Source: Flavobacteriales bacterium
GTDB taxonomy: Bacteria; Bacteroidota; Bacteroidia; UBA10329
DNA: 49,075 bases
Reading direction: 5' to 3'
NCBI GenBank assembly: GCA_020635535.1
Contig: JACJZP010000023.1
Span: 1-49,075 of the forward strand
Position 1 is the first letter of the stretch. The number at the start of each line of letters is the position of its first letter. This document shows positions 1 to 7,843 of this stretch, piece by piece. The notes beneath the pieces were generated by a model, which saw nothing but the letters and a program-made list of their open reading frames with translations, searched no databases and had not been told where the DNA came from. Made by a program: the position numbers and the translations under genes.

Positions 1-1668
1 CACGTGATCCAGATCATGGGACAACCGGAAGCCTTCCTGGAAGATGACCCCGAAACAGCAAGTTGGAGCGAAAAGAACAACTCAAAAACAGCTGGTCCAC
101 GCAGACTGTTCCGCGACCCGGACAACCGTGTCATTGGTGGGGTTTGCTCAGGCGTATCGAGCTATCTCGGAATAGATGACCCGATCTGGCTGCGTTTGGC
201 CTTAGTGATCTCTGTGATGTTCTTTGGTACTGGAATCCTCCTTTACCTTATCCTTTGGATCATCATGCCAGAAGCAAAGACAACTGCCGAAAAACTGCAA
301 ATGCGGGGGGAGTCAGTGACCGTTTCCAATATTGAAAAGCGAGTAAATGAAGAGTTGGAGACGGTCAAAGGCAAGTGGAACGATCTTCATAACAATTCGC
401 GCGGTGGCAGAAGGGTCGGTGATGCAATTCACAGAGCTGTAACCTTGGTTGGAAATCTTGTACTTCTATTTGTCAAGTTCTTCGCCAAGATCATTGGGTT
501 CGCATTCTTAGTAGCAGGAATCCTTGGGTTCGTAAGCCTTATGGCCATTCCATTTGGCATGCCCGCCATCATCAGCCTGAGCAGTGAGGGCATTCTGAGC
601 ACAATGGATGCTCAAGACATCCTTCACAACCTTGTAGGTGGAACCGGTATGATGATCTGGATCTTCATTGCACTAGTACTTGTTTACGGAGTTCCATTGT
701 TAGCCTTGGCCTACTTGGGCGCACGACTACTACTGAACATGAGAAGACGTCCTCGCGGTATCGGTTTGGCATTCGTATCACTTTGGGTTATTGGTATCAT
801 CATGTCTATAGTCCTCACAATGACCATTGCCAGCGACTTCTCTACAGAAGGAAGTGATACTGACACAGTTGAGTTGAACCTTTCAACCGATCCGAATCAA
901 GTCATTCACATTGGAATGAGCAACGAACTGGGTGATGATGAACCGACAGTGGAAACAAGCATTTTCAATCTTGACCTGGTAGCTTCCAGCAACTCAAACG
1001 AGCTTTATGGCAAACCGGAATTGGACATCAACATGGCCAAAACAGGTGGTCCTAAGTTGATCATAAAGCGCTTGGCCCGAGCCAATAAGAAGCAAGAAGC
1101 GGTTGAGCGCGCAAGCAAGATCGATTACGGGTTCGCGTCCACAGATACTTCAATTTTATTCAACGGCTACTTCACCATTCCTGAAGATGAACTTTGGAGA
1201 ACACAGGACGTGGAGCTGGAACTACTGATTCCCGTGGGTTACACCATCTACCTGTCAGATGAGATGATGCGCATCATCTATGATATTGACAACACCACCA
1301 ACACGTATGATAGCGATATGGTCGGTCGAAGATGGATCATGACACCGGATGGCCTTGCTTGCGTGGACTGCCAAGGATTGGATAAACCAAAAAAGTCAAC
1401 CAACCATCATTTTGATGTGGACGTAGATGTGAACATTCGTCAGCAACTGGAAGACAAGGAAGAGGAGTTGGAGCGAAAAAAGGAGCAGTTGGAGCGTGAG
1501 ATGGAGGAGTTGAAAGAACAGTTGGAACGCGAAGTGGAAGCTGATGACGAGGAAACCGAAGAGGCATCTTCTGCACCGCAGGAAATTCTGCTCAGAAGAG
1601 TAATTAATGCCACCTACCAGGTGAGCCCTACACTGTATCGTACCGTACGGGTTTCTTACCCAGGTTAA
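1..1668 (+). CDS. PspC domain membrane protein (5' end cut by window edge)
   Basis: The frame is open to the first base, and its first residues (HVIQIMGQPEAFLEDDP) match the end of the cytoplasmic region that normally precedes PspC in Bacteroidota homologues, so the true start lies outside the window. The PspC domain follows at roughly residues 35-95 (RRLFRDPDNRVIGGVCSG, with a membrane helix ending LYLILWIIMPEA). About three more membrane segments lie between residues 150 and 275, followed by a soluble domain. Near the C-terminus is a highly charged Glu/Lys/Arg coiled coil of about 45 residues (around 480-525). PspC proteins belong to the phage-shock envelope-stress response; a role at the inner membrane is inferred. 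The usual partner, a PadR-type regulator, would lie upstream and is not visible. A terminator follows directly. Confidence 0.88.
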   Translation, partial: HVIQIMGQPEAFLEDDPETASWSEKNNSKTAGPRRLFRDPDNRVIGGVCSGVSSYLGIDDPIWLRLALVISVMFFGTGILLYLILWIIMPEAKTTAEKLQMRGESVTVSNIEKRVNEELETVKGKWNDLHNNSRGGRRVGDAIHRAVTLVGNLVLLFVKFFAKIIGFAFLVAGILGFVSLMAIPFGMPAIISLSSEGILSTMDAQDILHNLVGGTGMMIWIFIALVLVYGVPLLALAYLGARLLLNMRRRPRGIGLAFVSLWVIGIIMSIVLTMTIASDFSTEGSDTDTVELNLSTDPNQVIHIGMSNELGDDEPTVETSIFNLDLVASSNSNELYGKPELDINMAKTGGPKLIIKRLARANKKQEAVERASKIDYGFASTDTSILFNGYFTIPEDELWRTQDVELELLIPVGYTIYLSDEMMRIIYDIDNTTNTYDSDMVGRRWIMTPDGLACVDCQGLDKPKKSTNHHFDVDVDVNIRQQLEDKEEELERKKEQLEREMEELKEQLEREVEADDEETEEASSAPQEILLRRVINATYQVSPTLYRTVRVSYPG

Positions 1669-1692
1669 ACGCTTTTCATTTGGTTTGGAGAG

Positions 1693-1720
1693 GGTCGCTT
1701 TCGGGCGACCTTTTCTTTTT
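1693..1720 (+). terminator. Rho-independent terminator after the PspC gene
   Basis: A perfect 6-bp stem GGTCGC/GCGACC encloses the loop TTTCGG and is followed by TTTTCTTTTT. It begins 24 bases after the stop codon of the PspC gene and isolates it from the secreted propeller gene downstream. Confidence 0.8.
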
Positions 1721-1781
1721 CATATAATTGATTATCAGCGACTTATATTTTAACAATACTTGACCTTAGTTAACATCGATT

Positions 1782-1841
1782 GGCGGTTTTTAACAACTCG
1801 TTGTCTGACCTTGGCAGCACTGAATCACCAAATAAACCGCC
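1782..1841 (+). promoter_or_regulatory. Inverted repeat closing on the start codon of the propeller gene
   Basis: GGCGGTTT at 1782-1789 is the exact reverse complement of AAACCGCC at 1834-1841, and the second arm ends directly against the ATG at 1842. If the transcript starts upstream of 1782, the arms could pair and close off the translation start. No clear TAnnTTTG promoter was found here, so the mRNA start is unknown; the regulatory role is inference. Confidence 0.3.
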
Positions 1842-3074
1842 ATGAAAGCACTCGCCATTTTAACATCACTTTTTGGGGCATTCTCGCTTAGCGCATCTGC
1901 AAGCAGCTGGATGCATTATGACCAATCCAACTCACCACTTCCAAGCAACTCAGTTACAGCCACATTGAACGATGGCGCCATCTCTTGGGTTGGAACTGAT
2001 GAAGGACTGGTACGCTTCAACGGAACCGACTGGGAAGTCTATACAAGTGAAACATCGCAGCTCCCGAACAACCACGTTCAAGACATTCATAAGGATAATC
2101 AAGGCAATACATGGATAGCAACTTACAGTGGAGTTTTAAAGATCAATTTGAACAGTTGGGAAGTCATCGACATGTCAAATTCACCTATTCAATCAAATCA
2201 GATAAGAAGTATTGCCACAGCTGCCAATAACACCGTTTGGTTCGGAACTTGGGGCAATGGTCTCATCTCATTCGATGGCCAGAGTTGGGAATTGTTCGAT
2301 ACACAAAATTCAGACATTCCTTCAAATGGAATTTTTGAAGTTTCCGTTGATAATGATCAAAATATCTGGGTTGGAACTTTCAACGGTGGCGTATCCAAAT
2401 TCGATGGCCAAACATGGACAACTTACAACACATCAAACAGCGAATTGCCAAACAATAATGTTCGAGATATCACTATCGACCATAGTGGTATTGTTTGGTT
2501 TGGAACAGATGATGGTCTTGCGCGCAAGACTCCAAGCGGACATTGGGATGTATTTACCTCTCAGGAACTTGGTCATGCTATTCATACTGTTCATGACGGC
2601 ATTCAAGTGGGAGATGGCCACCTTTACTTCGCAACCGATGGCGGCCTTGTTGAATTCGAATCATTCAATTACACGGTCTACACATTGCAAAATTCAAGTC
2701 TTCAGACCAATAATCTCAGATGCATTTCACAAGATCACATGGGTAACCTTTGGATTGGAACAGGCAATAACGGAGTCACCATCTTTTCGCCCGAAAGCAC
2801 ATTATCTGTAGATGAGGACCTTCCAACAAACTTTTTCGAGCCTTACCCTAACCCGACCACAGAAAACACCATTCTTGACCTTAATAGTGATTTAGGGGAG
2901 GATTTCGAAGTGATGATACACAACAGCATGGGGCAAATGGTTTATCGCAACAAGGTCAAGAACTTTTCAAGTAGAATTTACCCCATTGAATTGGATGATT
3001 TTCCACCCGGATATTTCTCGGTAAGCATCATTTCAAACGGTAACGTAGATACCAAAAGGGTGTTGAGACTTTAA
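1842..3074 (+). CDS. Secreted beta-propeller protein with T9SS type A sorting domain
   Basis: A signal peptide (MKALAILTSLFGAFSLSASA) is followed by about seven repeats of the two-component-regulator propeller type, recognisable by recurring units such as NNTVWFGTWGNGLISFDGQ and QNIWVGTFNGGVSKFDGQ, spaced about 42-45 residues apart to around residue 320. The last ~80 residues form a Por_Secre_tail-type sorting domain (FFEPYPNPTTENTILDL, ending GNVDTKRVLRL), which in this phylum directs export through the type IX system and attachment to, or release from, the surface. Such propellers usually form the periplasmic sensor of hybrid histidine kinases; here there is no membrane or kinase part, so it is a stand-alone exported protein. 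Ligand unknown. Terminators lie on both sides, so it is probably monocistronic. Confidence 0.88.
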   Translation: MKALAILTSLFGAFSLSASASSWMHYDQSNSPLPSNSVTATLNDGAISWVGTDEGLVRFNGTDWEVYTSETSQLPNNHVQDIHKDNQGNTWIATYSGVLKINLNSWEVIDMSNSPIQSNQIRSIATAANNTVWFGTWGNGLISFDGQSWELFDTQNSDIPSNGIFEVSVDNDQNIWVGTFNGGVSKFDGQTWTTYNTSNSELPNNNVRDITIDHSGIVWFGTDDGLARKTPSGHWDVFTSQELGHAIHTVHDGIQVGDGHLYFATDGGLVEFESFNYTVYTLQNSSLQTNNLRCISQDHMGNLWIGTGNNGVTIFSPESTLSVDEDLPTNFFEPYPNPTTENTILDLNSDLGEDFEVMIHNSMGQMVYRNKVKNFSSRIYPIELDDFPPGYFSVSIISNGNVDTKRVLRL

Positions 3075-3092
3075 CTGAGCTTCACCTACGAG

Positions 3093-3125
3093 AAGGCCGC
3101 CAGTCAAGCACGAGGCGGCCTTTTT
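3093..3125 (+). terminator. Rho-independent terminator after the propeller gene
   Basis: The stem AAGGCCGCC/GGCGGCCTT has a 12-base loop and runs into TTTTT. It begins 18 bases past the stop codon. Confidence 0.85.
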
Positions 3126-3127
3126 CG

Positions 3128-3135
3128 TATATTCG
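3128..3135 (+). promoter_or_regulatory. Possible -7 box for the E1 dehydrogenase gene
   Basis: TATATTCG differs at one position from the Bacteroidota -7 consensus TAnnTTTG and lies 24 bases before the ATG. No TTG is present at the expected -33 spacing, where the preceding terminator stem sits, so the call is weak. Confidence 0.3.
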
Positions 3136-3159
3136 CAAGCCCTAAAAACGGGTGTAGGA

Positions 3160-5562
3160 ATGACGGAAGAAGACGTAAAAACGAACTCAAAAAAGGCACT
3201 GAGTAAAGACGAATTCAAGCAGGAGGTGCTGAGTGATTTCCGCTTGGCAAACGAGAGTCGTCAGGCCAGTTTGATCGGACGGAAAGAGGTTCTTACCGGC
3301 AAGGCCAAGTTCGGCATCTTCGGAGATGGGAAGGAGATTGCGCAGATTGCCATGGCAAAGGTTTTTCAGAATGGTGATTTCCGTTCGGGATATTACCGCG
3401 ATCAGACCTTCATGATGGCTTGCGGATTGCTCACCATTCAAGAGTTCTTCGCGCAGCTTTACGCTCACCCAAGTCTGGAGGCCGACCCATCGTCAGCAGG
3501 TCGTTCCATGAATGGCCACTTCTCTACCCGTTCCATCAACGAAGATGGTTCTTGGAGAAACCTGATGGAGCAGAAAAACAGCGCTTCTGACCTATCTCCT
3601 ACGGCTGGTCAAATGCCACGTCTGTTGGGATTGGCACATGCTTCAAAAATTTACCGCGAGAACAAGGAATTGCATCAATTCACGCAGTTCTCCAACAAAG
3701 GAAACGAAGTTGCTTTTGGTACGATTGGCGATGCCAGTACGTCTGAAGGGCATTTCTGGGAAACCATGAATGCGGCAGCGGTAACACAGGTTCCGTTGGC
3801 CATTTCCATTTGGGATGATGGTTACGGAATATCCGTTCCAAAGAAATATCAGACCGTTAAGGAGAGCATTTCCGAAGCGCTTTCTGGATTTGTGAAAGAG
3901 AATTCCGAGACCGGAATCCGCATTTACAAGACCAAAGGTTGGGATTATGCGCACCTGGTAAAGACCTATGAAGAGGCGATTGCTTACTGCCGTAAGGAGC
4001 ACGTTCCAGTGTTGATCCATGTGGAGGAAGTAACACAACCGCAAGGCCACTCGACTTCTGGTTCACACGAACGCTACAAGAGCAAAGAGCGTCTGGAATG
4101 GGAAGCTGAATTTGATGGCATCAAGAAACTTCGCGAGTTCATAATCGAGAAGGGAATCGCTACCGCTGAAGAATGCGATGAGATTGAGAAGGAAGCTGCC
4201 AAAACCGCTCGCGACCAAAAGAACGCAGCTTGGAAAGCATTCATTTCTGAAATTGAATCAGAGCGCGATGAGGTAATTGCAATGCTTGAGAAAGCCGGTC
4301 TTTCAGAACTTTCCAAAGGACTGAATACTGGTTTTGCGCCAAGCAGAAAAGAGGTGATTGGCACCGTGCGAAAAGCATTGCTACAGTTGAAGGATCAAGA
4401 TGATTCGGTTCGAACTGAATTGAAATCTTGGTTGGACACACAGAAGCAACTAAACGAAGAACGCTACAATAGTTTCCTTCTGAGCGACACGCCAAACAGC
4501 GCTACAAAACTGGAAGCCATTGCACCTGAATATGATTCGGATGCCAAAATGATCGATGGCCGTGAAGTGTTGCTACAGAACTTCGATACCATCTTCTCTG
4601 AACGACCAGAAGCTGTGGCTTTCGGTGAAGATCTTGGAGGAATTGGTGGCGTGAATCAGGGGTTTGAGGGACTCCAAAAGAAGTTCGGAGAACACCGGAT
4701 TTTTGATGTCGGTATTCGTGAAGCCAGCATTATGGGGCAAGGGATCGGAATGGCGCTTCGTGGCCTTCGTCCGATTGCCGAAATCCAATACTTGGACTAC
4801 TTACTTTACGGCTTACAACCTTTGAGCGATGACCTTGCTTCATTGCAATACAGAACAAAAGGCGGACAGAAATGTCCGATGATCATCCGTACACGCGGTC
4901 ACAGATTGGAAGGAATCTGGCATGCGGGTTCTCCAATGGGAATGATTATCAACGCATTGCGCGGTGTGCATGTTTGTGTTCCACGGAACATGACGCAAGC
5001 CGCAGGTTTCTACAACACGCTTTTGGCATCTGACGACCCAGGATTGATTATTGAGCCACTGAATGGTTACAGAACCAAGGAGAAATTACCATCGAATCTT
5101 GGTCAATTCCGAACTCCTCTAGGAACTCCTGAAGTGCTTCGCGAAGGTTCAGACATCACGGTAGTAACTTATGGTTCTTGCGTGAATTTGGCAATCAAAG
5201 CATGTGAAGAACTGGCAGACGCTGGTATCTCAGCAGAGCTGATAGATGTGCAAACCTTGCTTCCGTTCGACACGAATCATTCAATCGTTGAATCACTGAA
5301 GAAGACCAACCGTTTGTTGGTAATTGATGAGGATGTTCCTGGAGGCGCTTCGGCTTACATCCTTCAGAAAATTGTGGAAGAGCAGAAAGGTTATTTCCAC
5401 TTAGACAGTGAACCCAAAACGTTGACTGCTCAGGCACACAGAACAGCTTACGGAACGGATGGCGATTACTTCAGCAAGCCAAGCATTGAAGATATGGTTG
5501 AAGCTGCATACGCCATCATGAGTGAAGCCGACCCGAACAGATTTCCGAATATTTTCGGGTAA
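3160..5562 (+). CDS. Fused alpha/beta E1 of a 2-oxoacid (branched-chain type) dehydrogenase
   Basis: A thiamine-diphosphate E1 enzyme with both subunits in one 800-residue chain. The alpha part (about residues 30-360) carries YRDQT and the ThDP motif starting GDAST near 190 and running to WDDGYGIS near 225. The beta part (about 465-790) begins DGREVLLQNFDTIF, with AFGEDLG near 487-493 and WHAGSPMG near 587, and ends in the transketolase C-terminal domain (LLVIDEDVPGGASAYI). The family decarboxylates 2-oxoacids and transfers the acyl group to the lipoyl E2; branched-chain substrates (and hence branched fatty acid precursors) are likely, but substrate cannot be decided from sequence. Fused E1s of this kind are common in Bacteroidota. 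No E2 or E3 gene is in the window. The stop codon lies one base before the murQ start. Confidence 0.9.
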   Translation: MTEEDVKTNSKKALSKDEFKQEVLSDFRLANESRQASLIGRKEVLTGKAKFGIFGDGKEIAQIAMAKVFQNGDFRSGYYRDQTFMMACGLLTIQEFFAQLYAHPSLEADPSSAGRSMNGHFSTRSINEDGSWRNLMEQKNSASDLSPTAGQMPRLLGLAHASKIYRENKELHQFTQFSNKGNEVAFGTIGDASTSEGHFWETMNAAAVTQVPLAISIWDDGYGISVPKKYQTVKESISEALSGFVKENSETGIRIYKTKGWDYAHLVKTYEEAIAYCRKEHVPVLIHVEEVTQPQGHSTSGSHERYKSKERLEWEAEFDGIKKLREFIIEKGIATAEECDEIEKEAAKTARDQKNAAWKAFISEIESERDEVIAMLEKAGLSELSKGLNTGFAPSRKEVIGTVRKALLQLKDQDDSVRTELKSWLDTQKQLNEERYNSFLLSDTPNSATKLEAIAPEYDSDAKMIDGREVLLQNFDTIFSERPEAVAFGEDLGGIGGVNQGFEGLQKKFGEHRIFDVGIREASIMGQGIGMALRGLRPIAEIQYLDYLLYGLQPLSDDLASLQYRTKGGQKCPMIIRTRGHRLEGIWHAGSPMGMIINALRGVHVCVPRNMTQAAGFYNTLLASDDPGLIIEPLNGYRTKEKLPSNLGQFRTPLGTPEVLREGSDITVVTYGSCVNLAIKACEELADAGISAELIDVQTLLPFDTNHSIVESLKKTNRLLVIDEDVPGGASAYILQKIVEEQKGYFHLDSEPKTLTAQAHRTAYGTDGDYFSKPSIEDMVEAAYAIMSEADPNRFPNIFG

Positions 5563-5563
5563 C

Positions 5564-6394
5564 ATGGAGACACGTGTAACGGAATCAAGTTCCAACTACG
5601 ATAATTTGGAACACATGTCTGTCAGCGAGTTGCTGACCAACATCAACCGTGAGGACAAAACTGTTCCGTTTGCTATTGAAAAGGCCATTCCACAGATTGA
5701 AAAGCTGATATCTGCCGTCATTTCCAAGATGCAAAATGGAGGACGGCTGTTCTACATCGGAGCGGGAACCAGCGGGCGGTTGGGAATTGTGGATGCCTCC
5801 GAATGTCCGCCAACGTATGGTGTTCCGCACGGATTGGTAATCGGCATTATTGCTGGGGGAGATTCCGCCATTCGCAAAGCGGTTGAGTTTGCCGAAGACA
5901 GCGAAACGCAAGGTTGGAAAGACCTTCAAGAACATGAAATTTCTGAGAACGATGTGGTTGTTGGCATCAGTGCTTCGGGAACTGCACCTTACGTTATCGG
6001 TGCATTGAAAGAATGTCGGGCCAATGGTGTGACAACGGGTTGTATTTCATGCAACAAGAATTCACCGATGGCAGATGCTTCGGATTTTCCAGTAGAAGTT
6101 GTTGTAGGGCCAGAATTTGTGACGGGAAGCACGCGCATGAAAGCAGGCACCGCTCAGAAGCTTGTGTTGAACATGATCACTACGACCACCATGGTCAAGC
6201 TTGGCCGTGTGAAGGGAAACAAAATGGTTGACATGCAACTGAGCAACAACAAGTTGGTAGATCGTGGCGTTCGGATGATCATGGACGAAACAGGTGTGGA
6301 ACGTACCATCGCGGAGCAATTGCTGAACGAGCATGGAAGTGTTCGCAAAGCGGTAGATTTTCTTTTCGCGCAGAGACACAGAGACACAGAGTGA
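5564..6394 (+). CDS. murQ: N-acetylmuramic acid 6-phosphate etherase
   Basis: The enzyme cleaves the lactyl ether of MurNAc-6-phosphate to give GlcNAc-6-phosphate and lactate in cell-wall recycling (cytoplasmic). The SIS domain shows IGAGTSGRLGIVDASECPPT with Glu80, and AEDSETQGWKDL with Glu111, matching the two catalytic glutamates of the family (E. coli Glu83 and Glu114). SASGTAPYVIGAL and GSTRMKAGTAQKLVLNM are further family motifs. The open frame extends 14 codons upstream into the E1 gene, but the ATG at 5564, one base after the E1 stop, gives the normal family start (METRVTES). The last residues (RHRDTE) are encoded by a tandem 8-bp repeat and look like a repeat-derived tail. No kinase gene such as murK is adjacent. 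Confidence 0.94.
   Translation: METRVTESSSNYDNLEHMSVSELLTNINREDKTVPFAIEKAIPQIEKLISAVISKMQNGGRLFYIGAGTSGRLGIVDASECPPTYGVPHGLVIGIIAGGDSAIRKAVEFAEDSETQGWKDLQEHEISENDVVVGISASGTAPYVIGALKECRANGVTTGCISCNKNSPMADASDFPVEVVVGPEFVTGSTRMKAGTAQKLVLNMITTTTMVKLGRVKGNKMVDMQLSNNKLVDRGVRMIMDETGVERTIAEQLLNEHGSVRKAVDFLFAQRHRDTE
6371..6391. repeat. Tandem 8-bp repeat forming the end of murQ
   Basis: CAGAGACA occurs twice in tandem followed by CAGAG (2.6 copies). It supplies the last coding bases of murQ just before the stop. From memory, it resembles short CAGAGACNCAGAG-type elements scattered between genes in many Bacteroidota genomes. Confidence 0.75.
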
Positions 6395-6421
6395 CTATCC
6401 GAACATTAAACGACTCTCTCC

Positions 6422-6459
6422 ATTTCCAATTTCCAATTTCTAATTCCTCATTTCTAATT
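6422..6459. repeat. Imperfect heptamer repeat between murQ and the next gene
   Basis: Four to five imperfect copies of a unit like TTCCAAT / TTCTAAT / TTCCTCAT lie just upstream of the GTG at 6465. Similar TTTCCAATTT strings reappear in the repeat-rich gap at 47730-47860. Confidence 0.6.
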
Positions 6460-6464
6460 GTAAA

Positions 6465-7034
6465 GTGCATTCCATCGAACCATATTATCGCTGGCGCGAT
6501 TATTACATAGCAGCGGAAGACATGCGATCACCATTCTATGGTCGCGAGTACAGCGAGTTTGAATTCACGGATCACATCTACGATTTCGCACTTCATCCGC
6601 AATGGGACAACATGGATTCGCCCACGCTTTTCCTGAAAGTGCTGTATGCGGATTACGAGCAAGGTTATACCATTATTGAGTTCATTGGCGAATGGAACGA
6701 CCTGCTGTACAACGACATCATGTTGCTGAAACGCGACATCATCGAAGCCATGATGTACGAAGGCATCAACAAGTTCATTCTCATTGGCGAGAACATCCTC
6801 AACTTCCATTATTCGGATGAAGAATATTATTCTGAATGGTTCGATGAGGTGGAAGACGGTTGGATCATCGGTCTCAATTTCCGAGATCATGTGATACGCG
6901 AAATGCAGCAGGCGCAGATCGATTACTACATCAATTTGGGTGGTCAGTTTCAGGACATCAATTGGCGAACATTCAGCCCAAGCCGCCTTTTTGAAGTAGT
7001 AGAAGACCTAGTCACCAAGAGGCTACATGCCTAA
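6465..7034 (+). CDS. Conserved acidic protein of unknown function
   Basis: The 189-residue protein has no signal peptide or membrane segment and is very rich in Tyr, Trp, Asp and Glu (RWRDYYIAAEDMRSPFYGRE; HPQWDNMDSPTLFLKVLY; IEFIGEWNDLLYNDIML; NFHYSDEEYYSEWFDEVEDG). I recall closely similar uncharacterised proteins from other Bacteroidota, but know no function. The start is a GTG right after the AT-rich heptamer repeat; the first in-frame ATG is about 20 codons later and would remove the conserved-looking YYRWRDYY segment, so GTG is preferred. It follows murQ by 70 bases and precedes rlmB by 53, so cotranscription with either is possible. Confidence 0.8.
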   Translation: MHSIEPYYRWRDYYIAAEDMRSPFYGREYSEFEFTDHIYDFALHPQWDNMDSPTLFLKVLYADYEQGYTIIEFIGEWNDLLYNDIMLLKRDIIEAMMYEGINKFILIGENILNFHYSDEEYYSEWFDEVEDGWIIGLNFRDHVIREMQQAQIDYYINLGGQFQDINWRTFSPSRLFEVVEDLVTKRLHA

Positions 7035-7040
7035 GTCAAC

Positions 7041-7070
7041 TTGTTGAACGAAGTCATCGCTGTATCTTCA
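7041..7070 (+). promoter_or_regulatory. Possible promoter for rlmB
   Basis: TTG at 7041-7043, a 19-base spacer, then TATCTTCA at 7063-7070 (six of eight positions of the form TAnnTTTG). Spacing matches the Bacteroidota sigma-factor consensus. The start codon lies 17 bases downstream. Confidence 0.3.
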
Positions 7071-7087
7071 CCGCCAATTACCGCAAT

Positions 7088-7843
7088 ATGCAACGTAACG
7101 ATACCGACCAGAATATGGTCTTTGGGGTTCATCCTGTTCAAGAGGCCATTGACGCTGGCAAAGAGATTGAAAGGGTTTTTCTTAAGCGTGGTTCAAACAA
7201 CAATGCGTTGATCGAACTGAAGAATAAAATGCGGAAGCTCAGGGTTCCGTTCCAGGAGGTTCCGCAAGAGAAACTGAATCGGTTAACGAGAAAGAACCAT
7301 CAAGGAGTTGTGGCCCTCCTATCTCCCATTGAGTATCAGGAAATCGGACAGGTAGTACAGCAGGCTTTTGAAGCAGGGAAAGAACCAGTTGTCCTGGTGC
7401 TTGACAGAGTTTCAGATGTTGGGAATTTCGGAGCCATTTGCCGTTCGGCAGAATGCGCGGGCGTTGATGCCATTCTCATTCCCACTAAAGGAAGCGCACA
7501 GATCAATTCTTTTGCTGTGAAGAGCTCAGCTGGAGCCATCTTCAATGTGCCAATTTGCCGGACAAATCATTTTCTGGCTGAGGTAAGAAGTCTTGCAGAG
7601 AGCGGCCTAATGGTTACCGCAGTATCCGAAAAGGGAGAGAAGTCCATTTACCATGCTGAATTATCTGGTCCTTTGGCTATCATTATGGGTTCCGAAGAAG
7701 ATGGAATTGGTGACGGCTTGATGGAAATTGCACAGCAACACGTTAGCATTCCGATGGCTGGAAACACTGGCTCGTTGAATGTTTCAGTTGCTACAGGAAT
7801 TGTGTTATTTGAGCGGTTAAGACAGATTTCCAAAAATGGATAG
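7088..7843 (+). CDS. rlmB: 23S rRNA 2'-O-methyltransferase of the TrmH/RlmB (SPOUT) family
   Basis: The N-terminal L30e-like substrate-binding domain (FGVHPVQEAIDAGKEIERVF, to about residue 75) is followed by a SPOUT catalytic domain with all three knot motifs: LDRVSDVGNFGAICRSAE near 98-115, IIMGSEEDGIGDGL near 197-210, and IPMAGNTGSLNVSVATGIVL near 218-237. RlmB methylates the ribose of G2251 in 23S rRNA; the exact nucleotide for this homologue is inferred. At 251 residues it has the usual length. Its last 8 bases overlap the start of the following glycosyltransferase gene, implying translational coupling. Confidence 0.93.
   Translation: MQRNDTDQNMVFGVHPVQEAIDAGKEIERVFLKRGSNNNALIELKNKMRKLRVPFQEVPQEKLNRLTRKNHQGVVALLSPIEYQEIGQVVQQAFEAGKEPVVLVLDRVSDVGNFGAICRSAECAGVDAILIPTKGSAQINSFAVKSSAGAIFNVPICRTNHFLAEVRSLAESGLMVTAVSEKGEKSIYHAELSGPLAIIMGSEEDGIGDGLMEIAQQHVSIPMAGNTGSLNVSVATGIVLFERLRQISKNG

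Noticed and set aside
2212..2811. 199-codon plus-strand open frame within the propeller gene
   Set aside because: It is an out-of-frame shadow of the repeat-containing main frame, which has a signal peptide and sorting domain.
5522..5563. 14-codon N-terminal extension of murQ reaching back into the E1 gene
   Set aside because: The ATG at 5564 lies one base after the E1 stop and gives the usual family start.
6279..6470. Minus-strand 63-codon open frame across the murQ end
   Set aside because: It is antisense to murQ and reads through the tandem and heptamer repeats.
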